Counted from the stretch's first letter, positions 1 through 7,419 are shown. The stretch: 64,000 nt of DNA from Halosegnis longus (GCF_009663395.1 NZ_QKNW01000001.1:186001-250000), one strand, 5' to 3'. Program-made: numbers and translations. Notes: generated by a model from the sequence alone, not told the origin.

Positions 1-653
1 GCGTGCTCGGGATGCCGGGCGTGACGGGCTACTGGGGGATTCTCGACGTCGGCTCCCCACAGCCGGGCGACACGGTCGTCGTCAGCGCGGCCGCCGGCGC
101 GGTCGGCAGCGTCGTCGGACAGGTCGCCAAGCTCGGTGGGTGTGACGTGGTCGGCATCGCCGGCGCGGACGAGAAGCTGGAGTGGCTCACCGAGGACCTC
201 GGCTTCGACGCGGCAATCAACTACAAGACGGAGAACGTCCACAAGCGCCTGCGCGAAGAGACCGACGGCGTCGACGTCTACTTCGACAACGTCGGCGGCG
301 AGGTGACCGACGCGGTGTGGGACCTGCTGAACGTCCGCGCCCGCGTCGTCGTCTGTGGCCAGATTGCGCTGTACAACGCGACGGAGGTGCCGACCGGGCC
401 GCGAAAGCTCGCGAAGCTCATCGAGACGCGCGCGACGGTCGAGGGCGTGCTCGTGCGCGACTACGGTCCCGAGCAGTGGGGCGAGGCGCTCCAGCAGCTG
501 GGCGAGTGGGTCGCGACCGGCGAGGTCGACTACCGCGAGAACGTGGTCGACGGGTTCGAGAACGCGCCCGACGCGTTCCTCGGCTTGTTCGAGGGGGTCA
601 ACATCGGCAAGCAGGTCGTGAAGGTGAGCGACGCCGAGTACGCCGATATCTGA
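1..653 (+). CDS. NADP-dependent MDR oxidoreductase, 5' partial
   Basis: C-terminal part of a zinc-independent medium-chain dehydrogenase/reductase of the prostaglandin-reductase/curcumin-reductase type, expected to reduce activated C=C bonds with NADPH in the cytoplasm. The visible part opens with the conserved GMPGVTGYWG stretch, followed by the nucleotide-binding loop AAAGAVGSVVGQ and the NYK motif about 75 residues in. No zinc-binding cysteines are seen. The reading frame is open at the left edge, and by comparison with the usual ~340 residues roughly the first 110-120 are missing. It ends 200 bp before the l7ae start and is probably a separate transcription unit. The substrate cannot be told. 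Confidence 0.85.
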   Translation, partial: VLGMPGVTGYWGILDVGSPQPGDTVVVSAAAGAVGSVVGQVAKLGGCDVVGIAGADEKLEWLTEDLGFDAAINYKTENVHKRLREETDGVDVYFDNVGGEVTDAVWDLLNVRARVVVCGQIALYNATEVPTGPRKLAKLIETRATVEGVLVRDYGPEQWGEALQQLGEWVATGEVDYRENVVDGFENAPDAFLGLFEGVNIGKQVVKVSDAEYADI

Positions 654-700
654 CGAACGGCCGTGCGACAGCGGCCCACAGCCGGCCGCGTTCGGACACC

Positions 701-709
701 CTTTTATGC
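701..709 (+). promoter_or_regulatory. Putative TATA box for the l7ae operon
   Basis: CTTTTATGC resembles the haloarchaeal TATA element. It lies about 145 bp before the l7ae ATG, so a start about 25 bp downstream would leave a leader of roughly 120 nt. Most haloarchaeal mRNAs have no leader, so this would be an unusually long one. No better TATA candidate is seen closer to the gene. Confidence 0.45.
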
Positions 710-837
710 TCGCGTTCGGTATGACAGGCTACAGCCGACACGCAGTTGTGATGCCCCTAGCCAAGGATTAACGCGGTACGGGAAACTGTGCCGTAGACCC
801 ACTCGGGTCGAGGCGGGGGGGTGCGAGCTGACGTGTC

Positions 838-845
838 GGAGGTGA
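838..845 (+). promoter_or_regulatory. Strong Shine-Dalgarno site of l7ae
   Basis: GGAGGTGA matches the anti-Shine-Dalgarno of 16S rRNA very well and ends 8 nt before the ATG at 854. It settles the start of l7ae over an upstream in-frame codon at 821, and shows that this message is translated from a leader. Confidence 0.8.
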
Positions 846-853
846 CCACACAC

Positions 854-1216
854 ATGCCAGTATACGTAGACTACGACGTTCCTGCAGACCTCGAAGACGA
901 CGCCCTCGCGGCGCTCGAGGTTGCACGGGACACAGGCGCGGTGAAGAAGGGTACGAACGAAACGACGAAGGCAGTCGAGCGCGGCAACGCCGAGCTCGTC
1001 TTTGTCGCAGAGGATGTCTCCCCGGAGGAGGTCGTGATGCACCTCCCCGAGATTGCGGGCGAGCGTGACATCCCACACATCTTCGTCGAGACACAGGACG
1101 ACCTCGGACACGCGGCCGGGCTGTCGGTCGGCTCCGCCGCCGCCGCCATCACGGACGCAGGCGAGGCCGTCAACGACGTCGAGGATATCACCTCGAAGGT
1201 CGAGGAGCTGAACTAA
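854..1216 (+). CDS. rpl7ae: Ribosomal protein L7Ae
   Basis: Archaeal L7Ae, 120 residues. It binds kink-turns in 23S rRNA, in box C/D and H/ACA guide RNAs, and in archaeal RNase P. The L7Ae/L30e/S12e/Gadd45 fold is recognisable from the [19 protein letters not shown] core near residue 30 and the [14 protein letters not shown] segment that follows. Length and sequence match the haloarchaeal family. It heads a tight run with S28e, L24e and Ndk (4-bp spacing to S28e). Its partners Nop5 and fibrillarin are encoded at 61.2-62.7 kb. A long leader and strong ribosome-binding site raise the possibility of autoregulation. Confidence 0.97.
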   Translation: MPVYVDYDVPADLEDDALAALEVARDTGAVKKGTNETTKAVERGNAELVFVAEDVSPEEVVMHLPEIAGERDIPHIFVETQDDLGHAAGLSVGSAAAAITDAGEAVNDVEDITSKVEELN

Positions 1217-1220
1217 GCCC

Positions 1221-1445
1221 ATGTCGGCAGAAGAGACTGAGAGCGACGCCACGTCCGCCGAGGTCATCGAGGTCGTCGGAAAGACCGGGATGCACGGCGA
1301 GGCGATGCAGGTAAAGTGCCGCATCAAGGAGGGTGAGAATCAGGGCCGCATCATCACGCGGAACTGTCTCGGTCCCGTCCGCGTCGGTGATGTGGTGCAA
1401 CTGCGCGAAACCGCCCGAGAGGCGGACTCCATCGGAGGTCAGTAA
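1221..1445 (+). CDS. rps28e: 30S ribosomal protein S28e
   Basis: Small-subunit protein S28e, 74 residues, with an OB-like fold near the mRNA exit in the 30S head. The family signature is clear in [15 protein letters not shown] and the C-terminal [21 protein letters not shown], ending just short of residue 74. About 13 acidic residues precede the core, as usual in halophiles. The last base of its stop codon is the first base of the L24e start (TAATG), indicating translational coupling within the l7ae operon. Confidence 0.97.
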   Translation: MSAEETESDATSAEVIEVVGKTGMHGEAMQVKCRIKEGENQGRIITRNCLGPVRVGDVVQLRETAREADSIGGQ

Positions 1446-1825
1446 TGCCACGAACGCGAGAATGTGATTTCTGTGGCGCGGACATCGAACCCGGCACGGG
1501 GACGATGCTCGTGCTCAACGACGGTAGCACACACCACTTCTGCTCGGCGAAGTGCGAGAAGAACGTCGACCTCGGGCGCGAAGCCCGCGACCTCGAGTGG
1601 ACCGAGTCCGGTCAGCGCCAGTCCGGCCCGCAGACGACCCAGCCGGAGCCGGAACCGGTCGAAGAGGTCGAGGACGCTGACGAGGAGGCTGAAGCGACCG
1701 AGGACGCCGAAACCGAGGCGTCCGAGGAGTCGGACGAATCCGACACCGAGGAATCGGAGGCCGAAGCTGAGGAAGCTGAGGAAGCCGAGGAAGCCGCTGC
1801 CGACGAGGAGGACGACGAGGAATGA
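1445..1825 (+). CDS. rpl24e: 50S ribosomal protein L24e with long acidic tail
   Basis: L24e core in residues 1-56: a zinc-binding module with CDFCG near the N terminus and CSAKCEKN near residue 35 (four cysteines). From about residue 57 to 126 the protein continues as a low-complexity tail that is about half Asp and Glu, with EEAEEAEE-type repeats, more than doubling the protein. The core alone matches the usual archaeal size of roughly 55-70 residues. The stop overlaps the ndk start by four bases (ATGA). Such tails suit a high-salt cytoplasm, but this one is long; its role is unknown. Confidence 0.93.
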   Translation: MPRTRECDFCGADIEPGTGTMLVLNDGSTHHFCSAKCEKNVDLGREARDLEWTESGQRQSGPQTTQPEPEPVEEVEDADEEAEATEDAETEASEESDESDTEESEAEAEEAEEAEEAAADEEDDEE

Positions 1826-2301
1826 GCCACCACGACGAGCGGACGTTCGTGATGGTCAAGCCCGACGGCGTCCAGCGCGGTCTCATCGGCGACATCGTCT
1901 CCCGGTTCGAGGACCGCGGGCTGAAGCTGGTCGGCGGGAAGTTCATGGAGATCGACGAGGAGCTCGCCCACGAGCACTACGGTGAACACGAGGACGAGCC
2001 GTTCTTCGACGGACTCGTCGAGTTCATCACCTCCGGCCCCGTCTTCGCGATGGTCTGGGAGGGTGCCGACGCGACCCGACAGGTCCGCAACATGATGGGC
2101 GAGACCGACCCGGCCGACTCCGCGCCGGGCACCATCCGCGGTGACTTCGGTCTCGACCTCGGTCACAACGTCATCCACGGCTCCGACCACGAGGACGAGG
2201 GAGCCAACGAACGAGAGATCGACCTCTTCTTCGACGAGGAGGAACTCGTCGACTACACGCTCGACGCGGCGGCGTGGGTCTACGAGGACGAAGACCACTG
2301 A
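1822..2301 (+). CDS. ndk: Nucleoside diphosphate kinase
   Basis: Transfers the gamma phosphate of ATP to nucleoside diphosphates through a phosphohistidine. The phospho-acceptor histidine is seen in NVIHGSD at residue 119, the nucleotide-binding start [15 protein letters not shown] at about residue 11, and the Kpn-loop region [16 protein letters not shown] before the active site. At 159 residues it is slightly longer than the common ~150 because of a short acidic C-terminal segment. Last gene of the l7ae-s28e-l24e-ndk run, a linkage common in archaea, and coupled by overlap to l24e. Confidence 0.97.
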   Translation: MSHHDERTFVMVKPDGVQRGLIGDIVSRFEDRGLKLVGGKFMEIDEELAHEHYGEHEDEPFFDGLVEFITSGPVFAMVWEGADATRQVRNMMGETDPADSAPGTIRGDFGLDLGHNVIHGSDHEDEGANEREIDLFFDEEELVDYTLDAAAWVYEDEDH

Positions 2302-2372
2302 ATCGGCGACTCCTCTTTCGGTTTCGCGGCGTGAGCCACAGCTTTTCGTGTCAGTAGCCACAACTGTCGAAT

Positions 2373-2621
2373 ATGGGCAAAGAGCTACTCACGATACTGT
2401 CGGGCATCGTTCAGATACTGCTGCCGCGGCGCGTGCTCGCCGTCGCCGGCAAGGTACTGCTCGCTGGATACGAGAACCCCGAGGACCTCAAGCCAAAGGA
2501 GTGGTACGTGAAGGCCGTCCGCGTACAGGGACTCGTTACGGTGCTCGTCGGCCTGCTCGGCCTGGCGAAGAAGAAAAAACAGGCGCGTGGCGGTGCAGAG
2601 AAGGACGAAGCCGAGGCCTAA
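2373..2621 (+). CDS. Small membrane-associated protein, unknown function
   Basis: 82 residues, not assigned to a family I can name. Residues 4-30 are hydrophobic but interrupted by an arginine pair, then comes a polar segment with NPEDLKPKEWYVK, a second hydrophobic helix at about 50-66, and a lysine-rich end (KKKK) followed by acidic residues. This suggests a small membrane protein with two helices and cytoplasmic ends. It starts 71 bp after ndk in the same direction and may have its own promoter. A short T-run just after the stop could be a terminator. Confidence 0.65.
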   Translation: MGKELLTILSGIVQILLPRRVLAVAGKVLLAGYENPEDLKPKEWYVKAVRVQGLVTVLVGLLGLAKKKKQARGGAEKDEAEA

Positions 2622-2927
2622 TCGCGGCAACAGCTATTTTTGCTCGCTCTCGTGAACGTGACACGTGAGCAAGAATATCGTCCGGTAGCCGAGACCCCGG
2701 TCGACCGACGCGCTCGCCCGTCGGTCGACGCCGGAACCAAGAGTATTAATATCGTTGACAGCAATGATGAGGGCGACTGACATTGGACCACCTGCACGAC
2801 GCAGCCACACAGCAGCCGGAGGTTTGTTTTTCTCGCGGTCCGGAGCAGTCAGTCGTCGATGCCGCCTGTCGCGTATCGGACGGCCAGAGAGCCGGTGCTG
2901 TTGGTCCACTGACGGGGGTGACCACTC
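2622..2927. other. Intergenic region with hairpin, TATA-like element and short ORF
   Basis: The only gap above 300 bases in the window. It holds a T-run near 2634 after the preceding gene, a perfect 11-bp inverted repeat at 2700-2729, a TATA-like GTATTAATAT at about 2742-2751, and 22 bp further on an ATG (2764) opening a 55-codon frame. That frame ends at 2931, overlapping the GTG of the next gene. The frame is rich in arginine and poor in acidic residues, unlike real proteins here, so I do not call it a gene. Confidence 0.5.
2700..2729. repeat. Perfect inverted repeat, 11-bp stem and 8-nt loop
   Basis: GTCGACCGACG at 2700-2710 is followed 8 nt later by its exact complement at 2719-2729. The hairpin could terminate transcription of the upstream gene, mark a small RNA, or be a dyad bound by a protein. 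It is not followed by a T-run on the plus strand. Confidence 0.7.
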
Positions 2928-4586
2928 GTGAGTGACGGCAACGACAGCGTACGACGGTTCACCGAGTCGTGGGACGGACCGACGACAGATATCGAAATCG
3001 AGTCCGTCGCGGTCGACCAACTCACGGCGGGAGACCACATCGTCGTCTCGCCGGGTGAGCGGATTCCGCGCGCCGGCAGACTCATCGCCGTCGACGGGAG
3101 CGATGACAGAGCGCCGGCGTTCACGGCCGTCGGCGAGACGTGCCGCGTCGAGACCGACGAGGGCGTCGAGTCTCGGTCGGTCGGGAGCCGAGTCGCGGCA
3201 GGCGAGTCAGTGCGCGACCGGACGGTCATCGTCGAGGTCGGTCGTGGAGGGGTGGCGACGCTGCTACCGACGGGGGCGCTCGGATTCTCCGGCCGGCTCG
3301 GCGGGCGTATCGCCGTCGTCACGCTCGTCGTGCTCATCACGCTCGCAGGGGCTGGCGTGGGTGCAATCAGCATGTTCGGAGGGGGAGGCGGGGGCGACCC
3401 CGTCGGCCCCGGAACTCCGACCGAGACACCGCCAGCACCGGAGGTGACAGTCACGCCACCGGGAACGGCGACGCCCGAGTCGTCAGAGACGCCCACTCCG
3501 CCTGAGGAAACACCGACGGGACCGACATCAGGAAGTGACGCGCCGACGGCGACCGCAACCCCTGGAACGGATACGCCGACGGGGACGGCCACGCCGACAG
3601 CCTCGCCGACGCCGACAGCTACGTCCACCAGCGGCGGGAACACGGGTGGAGACAGTGGAACCGACGACGCCCAGCCGCCGCGCGTCAGCGTGGACGCCGA
3701 GGCCGGCGACCCACCGGCGTACCAGGCTGCTGATGGCCGGGTTTCGTCCGTCTCGGGGACGGTTAGCGGGAGCGTGTCGTGGTCCGGTGTCGACGCCGAC
3801 AGCGTCGTCATCGTCGTCCAGACGTGGCTCCCCGGCGCGGGCTGGGCAGAAGTGGAACGGGTGACGGTGTCGGGGGCTGCACTCGACGGCGGGACCGTCG
3901 ACCTCGAAACCGCTCTCGGGAGCGTCGAGTACGCCGACGCGGCCCGGACGGGCGGCTTAACGAACCCCGACCCGGGAACGACGGCCACCCGAACTGGCCG
4001 GGTCGCGGTGACGGCGGTCGCGTTCGCCGACGGCGCTGAGGCCGCGCGCACGACCGTCGAAGACGAGTTCGAGACGACAGTCGAACACGTCGAGTTCGAC
4101 CTCGCCCTCGGCTCGGCGTCGGGTGACGGCGGGTCGTTCTCCTTCGACGGAGGGGCGACGGATGCGCTGACGCCCGGCCAGCGAGTCGCCCTCGTCGGAA
4201 ATCTCACGAACACCGGGGAGATGGCCGGACAGCTTTCGATCGCCCGCGTGAACGTGACCGACTTCGAGAACGGGCAGACAGCACCCGAACGGGCGGTGGA
4301 TTCGACCGGCGGGGACCCCGGTGTCGGTGCGGGTGAGCTGTCCGAAGCGCTCGAAGTTCGGGTTCTCGTGCGCGACGGGGACGGCGAGACGAGCTACGCT
4401 CTCGGCGGCGAGGACAGCTACGTCCCGCTGTCGGCGCTGACGGACGGAGAGACGGCACTCGGGACGCTCGATGCGGGAGAGACGGCAGAGCTGACCGTCG
4501 AGATGCGCGTCCCGCCGGACGTGGGCAACGAGATACAGACGGACTCCGTCGACATCGACTTGGCGTTCGCGTTGACGAGTGCGTAA
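2928..4586 (+). CDS. Membrane-anchored surface protein with orphan P-type-ATPase-like actuator domain
   Basis: 552 residues from a GTG start; an in-frame stop at 2919 rules out a longer form. Residues ~22-112 read like the actuator (A) domain of P-type ATPases: LTAGDHIVV, PGERIP at 42-47, then VGETCRV around 68-74 where transporters have TGESxPV, then a segment equivalent to VxAGT. No phosphorylation or nucleotide-binding domain follows. Instead there is one membrane helix (~126-150), a Thr/Pro-rich linker (~157-245) typical of haloarchaeal surface proteins, and an acidic ectodomain (~250-552), possibly beta-sandwich. Topology should be N-in, C-out. Function unknown; the A-domain match is motif-based. 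Confidence 0.75.
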   Translation: MSDGNDSVRRFTESWDGPTTDIEIESVAVDQLTAGDHIVVSPGERIPRAGRLIAVDGSDDRAPAFTAVGETCRVETDEGVESRSVGSRVAAGESVRDRTVIVEVGRGGVATLLPTGALGFSGRLGGRIAVVTLVVLITLAGAGVGAISMFGGGGGGDPVGPGTPTETPPAPEVTVTPPGTATPESSETPTPPEETPTGPTSGSDAPTATATPGTDTPTGTATPTASPTPTATSTSGGNTGGDSGTDDAQPPRVSVDAEAGDPPAYQAADGRVSSVSGTVSGSVSWSGVDADSVVIVVQTWLPGAGWAEVERVTVSGAALDGGTVDLETALGSVEYADAARTGGLTNPDPGTTATRTGRVAVTAVAFADGAEAARTTVEDEFETTVEHVEFDLALGSASGDGGSFSFDGGATDALTPGQRVALVGNLTNTGEMAGQLSIARVNVTDFENGQTAPERAVDSTGGDPGVGAGELSEALEVRVLVRDGDGETSYALGGEDSYVPLSALTDGETALGTLDAGETAELTVEMRVPPDVGNEIQTDSVDIDLAFALTSA

Positions 4587-4694
4587 CCCCACCCGTCTGT
4601 GTCTCGCCCGACGAGCCAGGAATCACACTCGGCGGTGACCCGCGGCCGAGCGGCGAGGGGAGTGTTTACGTTCCCGCCGTTGGGAGACACGGAC

Positions 4695-5147
4695 ATGACC
4701 GACTCCAGTTCCGGTTCCTCGCGCGTCTCCGTCTCGACCGAGGGACAGAGTCCGTCGCTCGTCGTTCGTGCGGTGTACTTCCTGCTCGTCGGGTGGTGGG
4801 CGAGTGGCGTCTGGCTGAGCGTCGCGTGGCTGTTGAATCTCACCATCATTCTGATGCCGGTCGGGATCAAGATGATAAACTACGTCCCGAAGGTCGTCTC
4901 GCTCAAAAATCGGACCATCGAGATGGAGACGCTCACCGACGAGGACGGAACCACCACCGTCTCACAGCGGTCCAGAGACCAACACTCGCTGCTCGTCCGG
5001 GGCGTCTACTTCCTGCTCGTCGGCTGGTGGGCAAGCGGCGTCTGGATGTCGGTCGCGTGGGTCGCCTCGGTCTCCATCGTCGGGCTTCCCGTCGCGGTGT
5101 GGATGTACAGCCGTCTGCCGTACGTCGTCTCGCTGTACCGGTACTGA
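4695..5147 (+). CDS. Tandem YccF (DUF307) membrane protein
   Basis: 150 residues from the ATG at 4695, chosen because an upstream in-frame start at 4599 adds only a non-membrane arginine-rich stretch. Two YccF-type repeats are obvious: each begins with an (R)AVYFLLVGWWASGVW-like helix, followed by a second helix ending in MPVG or LPVA, then PKVVSL or PYVVSL. The two copies share an identical 12-residue stretch, FLLVGWWASGVW. The link between them is hydrophilic and threonine-rich. YccF proteins are inner-membrane proteins of unknown role. Likely four membrane segments. Confidence 0.8.
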   Translation: MTDSSSGSSRVSVSTEGQSPSLVVRAVYFLLVGWWASGVWLSVAWLLNLTIILMPVGIKMINYVPKVVSLKNRTIEMETLTDEDGTTTVSQRSRDQHSLLVRGVYFLLVGWWASGVWMSVAWVASVSIVGLPVAVWMYSRLPYVVSLYRY

Positions 5148-5219
5148 GATTCAGCAGGGTTCACGCCGAGAGAACATTCCCGAAACGACTTTCACCACTT
5201 TCGCCGAACGGGTGGACGT

Positions 5220-5783
5220 ATGTCCACCAGAATTGACAGAAACGACGTGCCGGTCGTGTCGGGTGTCGTCGCCGGGGTCGCCGCATGGGTCGTCGGCTAC
5301 GTGCTCACGTACGCCGTCACCGCCGGGTCGATACGGAACAGCCTCATCGGCCAGTTGCTCCAGAACAGCGACGGCGGGGGCGTTCCACAGGCGGTCGGAC
5401 TCGTCTTCTACAACGCTCACTTCGTCCAGACGGTCGTGGAGGCCGGCTTCCTCGGCTCCTCGGCGGTGAGCTTCATCGGCGGCGAGAACGGCTTCACGCC
5501 CGTGTTGTACGTCGTGCCCGTCGTCGTCCTCCTCGCGGCAGGAGTCGCCGTGGCCGTGCAATCCGACGCGGACGACGCCGCCGCCGGCGCGAAGGCGGGC
5601 GGAACCGTCGCGGTCGGCTATCTCGTCGTCTCTGTCGTCGGCGTCTTCATCATGCAGGTCGGGTCGGGAAGCACTTCGGCCGCCCCGGACCTCGTGACGG
5701 GAATCGTCCTCGCTGGCGTTCTCTACCCGGCTATCGTGGGTGTTGTCGGCGGGGCGCTGGGCGGTGAACTCGTCGACAGATAG
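5220..5783 (+). CDS. Polytopic membrane protein, unknown function
   Basis: 187 residues; no family recognised with confidence. Hydrophobic helices at about 10-33, 97-118, 125-148 and 158-183, plus a less hydrophobic helix near 63-83. The short N terminus carries arginines (MSTRIDR), favouring a cytoplasmic start, and the loop after the second strong helix is Asp/Ala rich. It resembles small haloarchaeal integral membrane proteins with Gly/Ala-rich helices. It runs towards the DUF2270 gene on the other strand, and the two ends are only 7 bp apart. Confidence 0.7.
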   Translation: MSTRIDRNDVPVVSGVVAGVAAWVVGYVLTYAVTAGSIRNSLIGQLLQNSDGGGVPQAVGLVFYNAHFVQTVVEAGFLGSSAVSFIGGENGFTPVLYVVPVVVLLAAGVAVAVQSDADDAAAGAKAGGTVAVGYLVVSVVGVFIMQVGSGSTSAAPDLVTGIVLAGVLYPAIVGVVGGALGGELVDR

Positions 5784-5790
5784 GTTACTG

Positions 5791-6498
5791 TCACTCGTGG
5801 GGACTGCGGAGATTCTCCTGCCGGAGTTCGTCTCTGGCGCGCCACGTTCGGGGACGGACCGCGACGACGAGTCCACAGGCGAACGCGACGGCGACCGTCG
5901 CGGTGACGACGTCCCCGGGCACCATACCGATGGCCGCGCTCGCCGGCCACGACACCGAACTGAACGCGGTGACGCGCACGACCCACGCGCCGTTGAGGAT
6001 GGCGAACAGCGGGAGATACACCCGGCGCAGGCGGTGGGCGATAGCCTCCTCCGCGGAGATTTTCAGCGTCGGCTGGTGGTAGTCAGCCGCGAGTCGCTCA
6101 CGCCAGCCGTCGGTCGGCTCGCGCGTCGGGTCCAAGCCGAGCGCCCAGACATTCCGCTGGAGCGTTCGGACCCGCGACCGCCACATATCGTACGCTCGAT
6201 ACCGGCGCGCCTCGATGACGAGAAACAGCCCGACAGCGAGATTTCCGATGAGCAGGACGTAGTGGGGGTTCGACTGAGTGGTGAACGCCCACGTCAGAAT
6301 TGCGGCCAACAGCAGGACGGCCCAGTTGGTCGTCCGGTCGAGCCGCTCTCGCCACAGCTTCATGCGGTGAACCTCGCCGCGGTAGAGATGTGCCATCGCG
6401 CCGGAGGGACCCATCTCCGTATCGAGCAGCCCGCGACCGACACCGGGGTCAGCACCGCCGAGAGTGTCCTCGACGGCGTCGTCGGTTGCGTCGGTCAT
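5791..6498 (-). CDS. DUF2270 membrane protein
   Basis: 235 residues, matching the DUF2270 pattern: an acidic N terminus, then MAHLYRGEVHRMKLWRERLD (~34-53), two close membrane helices (~58-76 and 81-96), EARRYRAYDMWRSRVR, and a second helix pair near 165-215. The arginine-rich, Trp-containing amphipathic segments between helices are characteristic. Function unknown. The start overlaps the stop of the regulator at 6495-6911 by four bases (ATGA), so the two are translated together, and the pair lies at the end of the sulfur-transport genes. Confidence 0.8.
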   Translation of the reverse strand: MTDATDDAVEDTLGGADPGVGRGLLDTEMGPSGAMAHLYRGEVHRMKLWRERLDRTTNWAVLLLAAILTWAFTTQSNPHYVLLIGNLAVGLFLVIEARRYRAYDMWRSRVRTLQRNVWALGLDPTREPTDGWRERLAADYHQPTLKISAEEAIAHRLRRVYLPLFAILNGAWVVRVTAFSSVSWPASAAIGMVPGDVVTATVAVAFACGLVVAVRPRTWRARDELRQENLRSPHE

Positions 6499-6911
6499 TC
6501 CGGATCGGGGGGTGTCGGCTCCGTCGACTCGCTCGCCCGGTCTTCGTACTTGTCGCGGAACTCAGCGATGAGCTGGCCGATCGTCGCGTACCAGTCGTTG
6601 AGCAGCCGCTGCATGTCGTCTGCAATCTCGTCTGGCGCGACCGGCGAGAACACGTCGTAGTAGCTGCCCGACTCGAAGCTCTCTCGATCCTTCTTGACGA
6701 TGCCGGCATCGAGCAGCCGCTGGAGCGACCGGTAGGCGGTCGTGCGCTCGCGGTCGATTTCCTCCGCGAGTTCGTCGACGGTAAGCGGGTCGGCGGACTC
6801 GACGAGCAGCCGAAAGACGCGCCGGTCGAGGTCGTTGAGTCCGTGGAAACAGTCGAGTAACGACTCACACTCCAGGTCCTGTTCCAACATCGCGGCCATC
6901 GAGTCTGGCAT
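6495..6911 (-). CDS. Winged-helix transcriptional regulator, TrmB-like, with two cysteines
   Basis: 138 residues. Residues ~28-85 form a winged helix: LDRRVFRLL, PLTVDELAEEI, then the recognition helix RERTTAYRSLQRLLDAGIV and a wing with GSYYDVF. The C-terminal part (~90-125) is a helix that could dimerise. Two cysteines at 15 and 21 (CESLLDC) precede the DNA-binding domain; cysteines are scarce in haloarchaeal proteins and the spacing invites a thiol-switch reading. It follows the YeeE/YedE genes by 46 bp in the same direction and overlaps the DUF2270 gene, so it is a plausible local regulator of the sulfur module. That role is inferred. Confidence 0.82.
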   Translation of the reverse strand: MPDSMAAMLEQDLECESLLDCFHGLNDLDRRVFRLLVESADPLTVDELAEEIDRERTTAYRSLQRLLDAGIVKKDRESFESGSYYDVFSPVAPDEIADDMQRLLNDWYATIGQLIAEFRDKYEDRASESTEPTPPDPE

Positions 6912-6957
6912 TATCGAACCCCTCCGAGAGGGACGGCGAAAACGCTTGTGCGCGGCG

Positions 6958-7419
6958 TCATGCGCCCACCCCGTCGGGGTCGTCTGCTCGCACTACGTCG
7001 CGGAGCCACCCCTGCAGGTACGCGCCGGCGAACATTCCGGCGATGGCCCACAGAATCGGGAGGTTGCCGACGCCGAGACTCGCGTAGGCCGCGCCGGGAC
7101 AGATACCCGACAGTCCCCAGCCGACGCCGAAAACCCCGCCGCCGAGCAGAACGTTCGAATCGAACGTCTTCAGCCGACGACCGTACGGGCGACCGGTGAG
7201 CGGGGCCCGCTTGCCTGATGTGACCGCGAGCGTCACCGTCACAGCCGTCACGGTCGCCGCACCGCCCATGACGAGCAGGAGCCCGAAGTCCTCGAACTGG
7301 AGGAAATCGAGCACGACCTCCGGGCGCGCCATCCCGCTGACGGCGAGTCCGACGCCGAAGACGAGTCCGCCGACGAACACCGCCGGCAGAAACAGCGGGT
7401 GCTGGTCGTGGTCGCTCAC
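6958..7419 (-). CDS. YeeE/YedE-type sulfur transporter, half-size protein B (DUF6691-like)
   Basis: 153 residues from a GTG at 7419 whose bases overlap the stop of the preceding gene (GTGA). About four membrane helices. It carries the family repeat GVFGVGWGLSGICPG with its conserved cysteine, and earlier GGLVFGVGLAVSGM. YeeE/YedE (TsuA-like) proteins import thiosulfate or related sulfur species through cysteine relays. In many prokaryotes the ~350-residue transporter is split into two halves, and this is the second, DUF6691-like half. It should work with the protein at 7416-7880. Confidence 0.85.
   Translation of the reverse strand: MSDHDQHPLFLPAVFVGGLVFGVGLAVSGMARPEVVLDFLQFEDFGLLLVMGGAATVTAVTVTLAVTSGKRAPLTGRPYGRRLKTFDSNVLLGGGVFGVGWGLSGICPGAAYASLGVGNLPILWAIAGMFAGAYLQGWLRDVVRADDPDGVGA

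Noticed and set aside
2764-2931. 55-codon frame as a normal gene
   Set aside because: Arginine-rich with hardly any Glu or Asp, unlike real proteins here; kept only as a possible leader peptide.
3420-3650. Repetitive Pro/Thr-coding DNA looking like a tandem repeat or CRISPR-like array
   Set aside because: Repeats are irregular, in frame, and code for a surface-protein linker; there are no spacers of equal length.
2849-4213. 454-codon minus-strand frame rich in Ser, Pro, Thr and Val
   Set aside because: It is the antisense of the Thr/Pro linker and ectodomain of the 2928-4586 gene, whose forward reading has clear domains.
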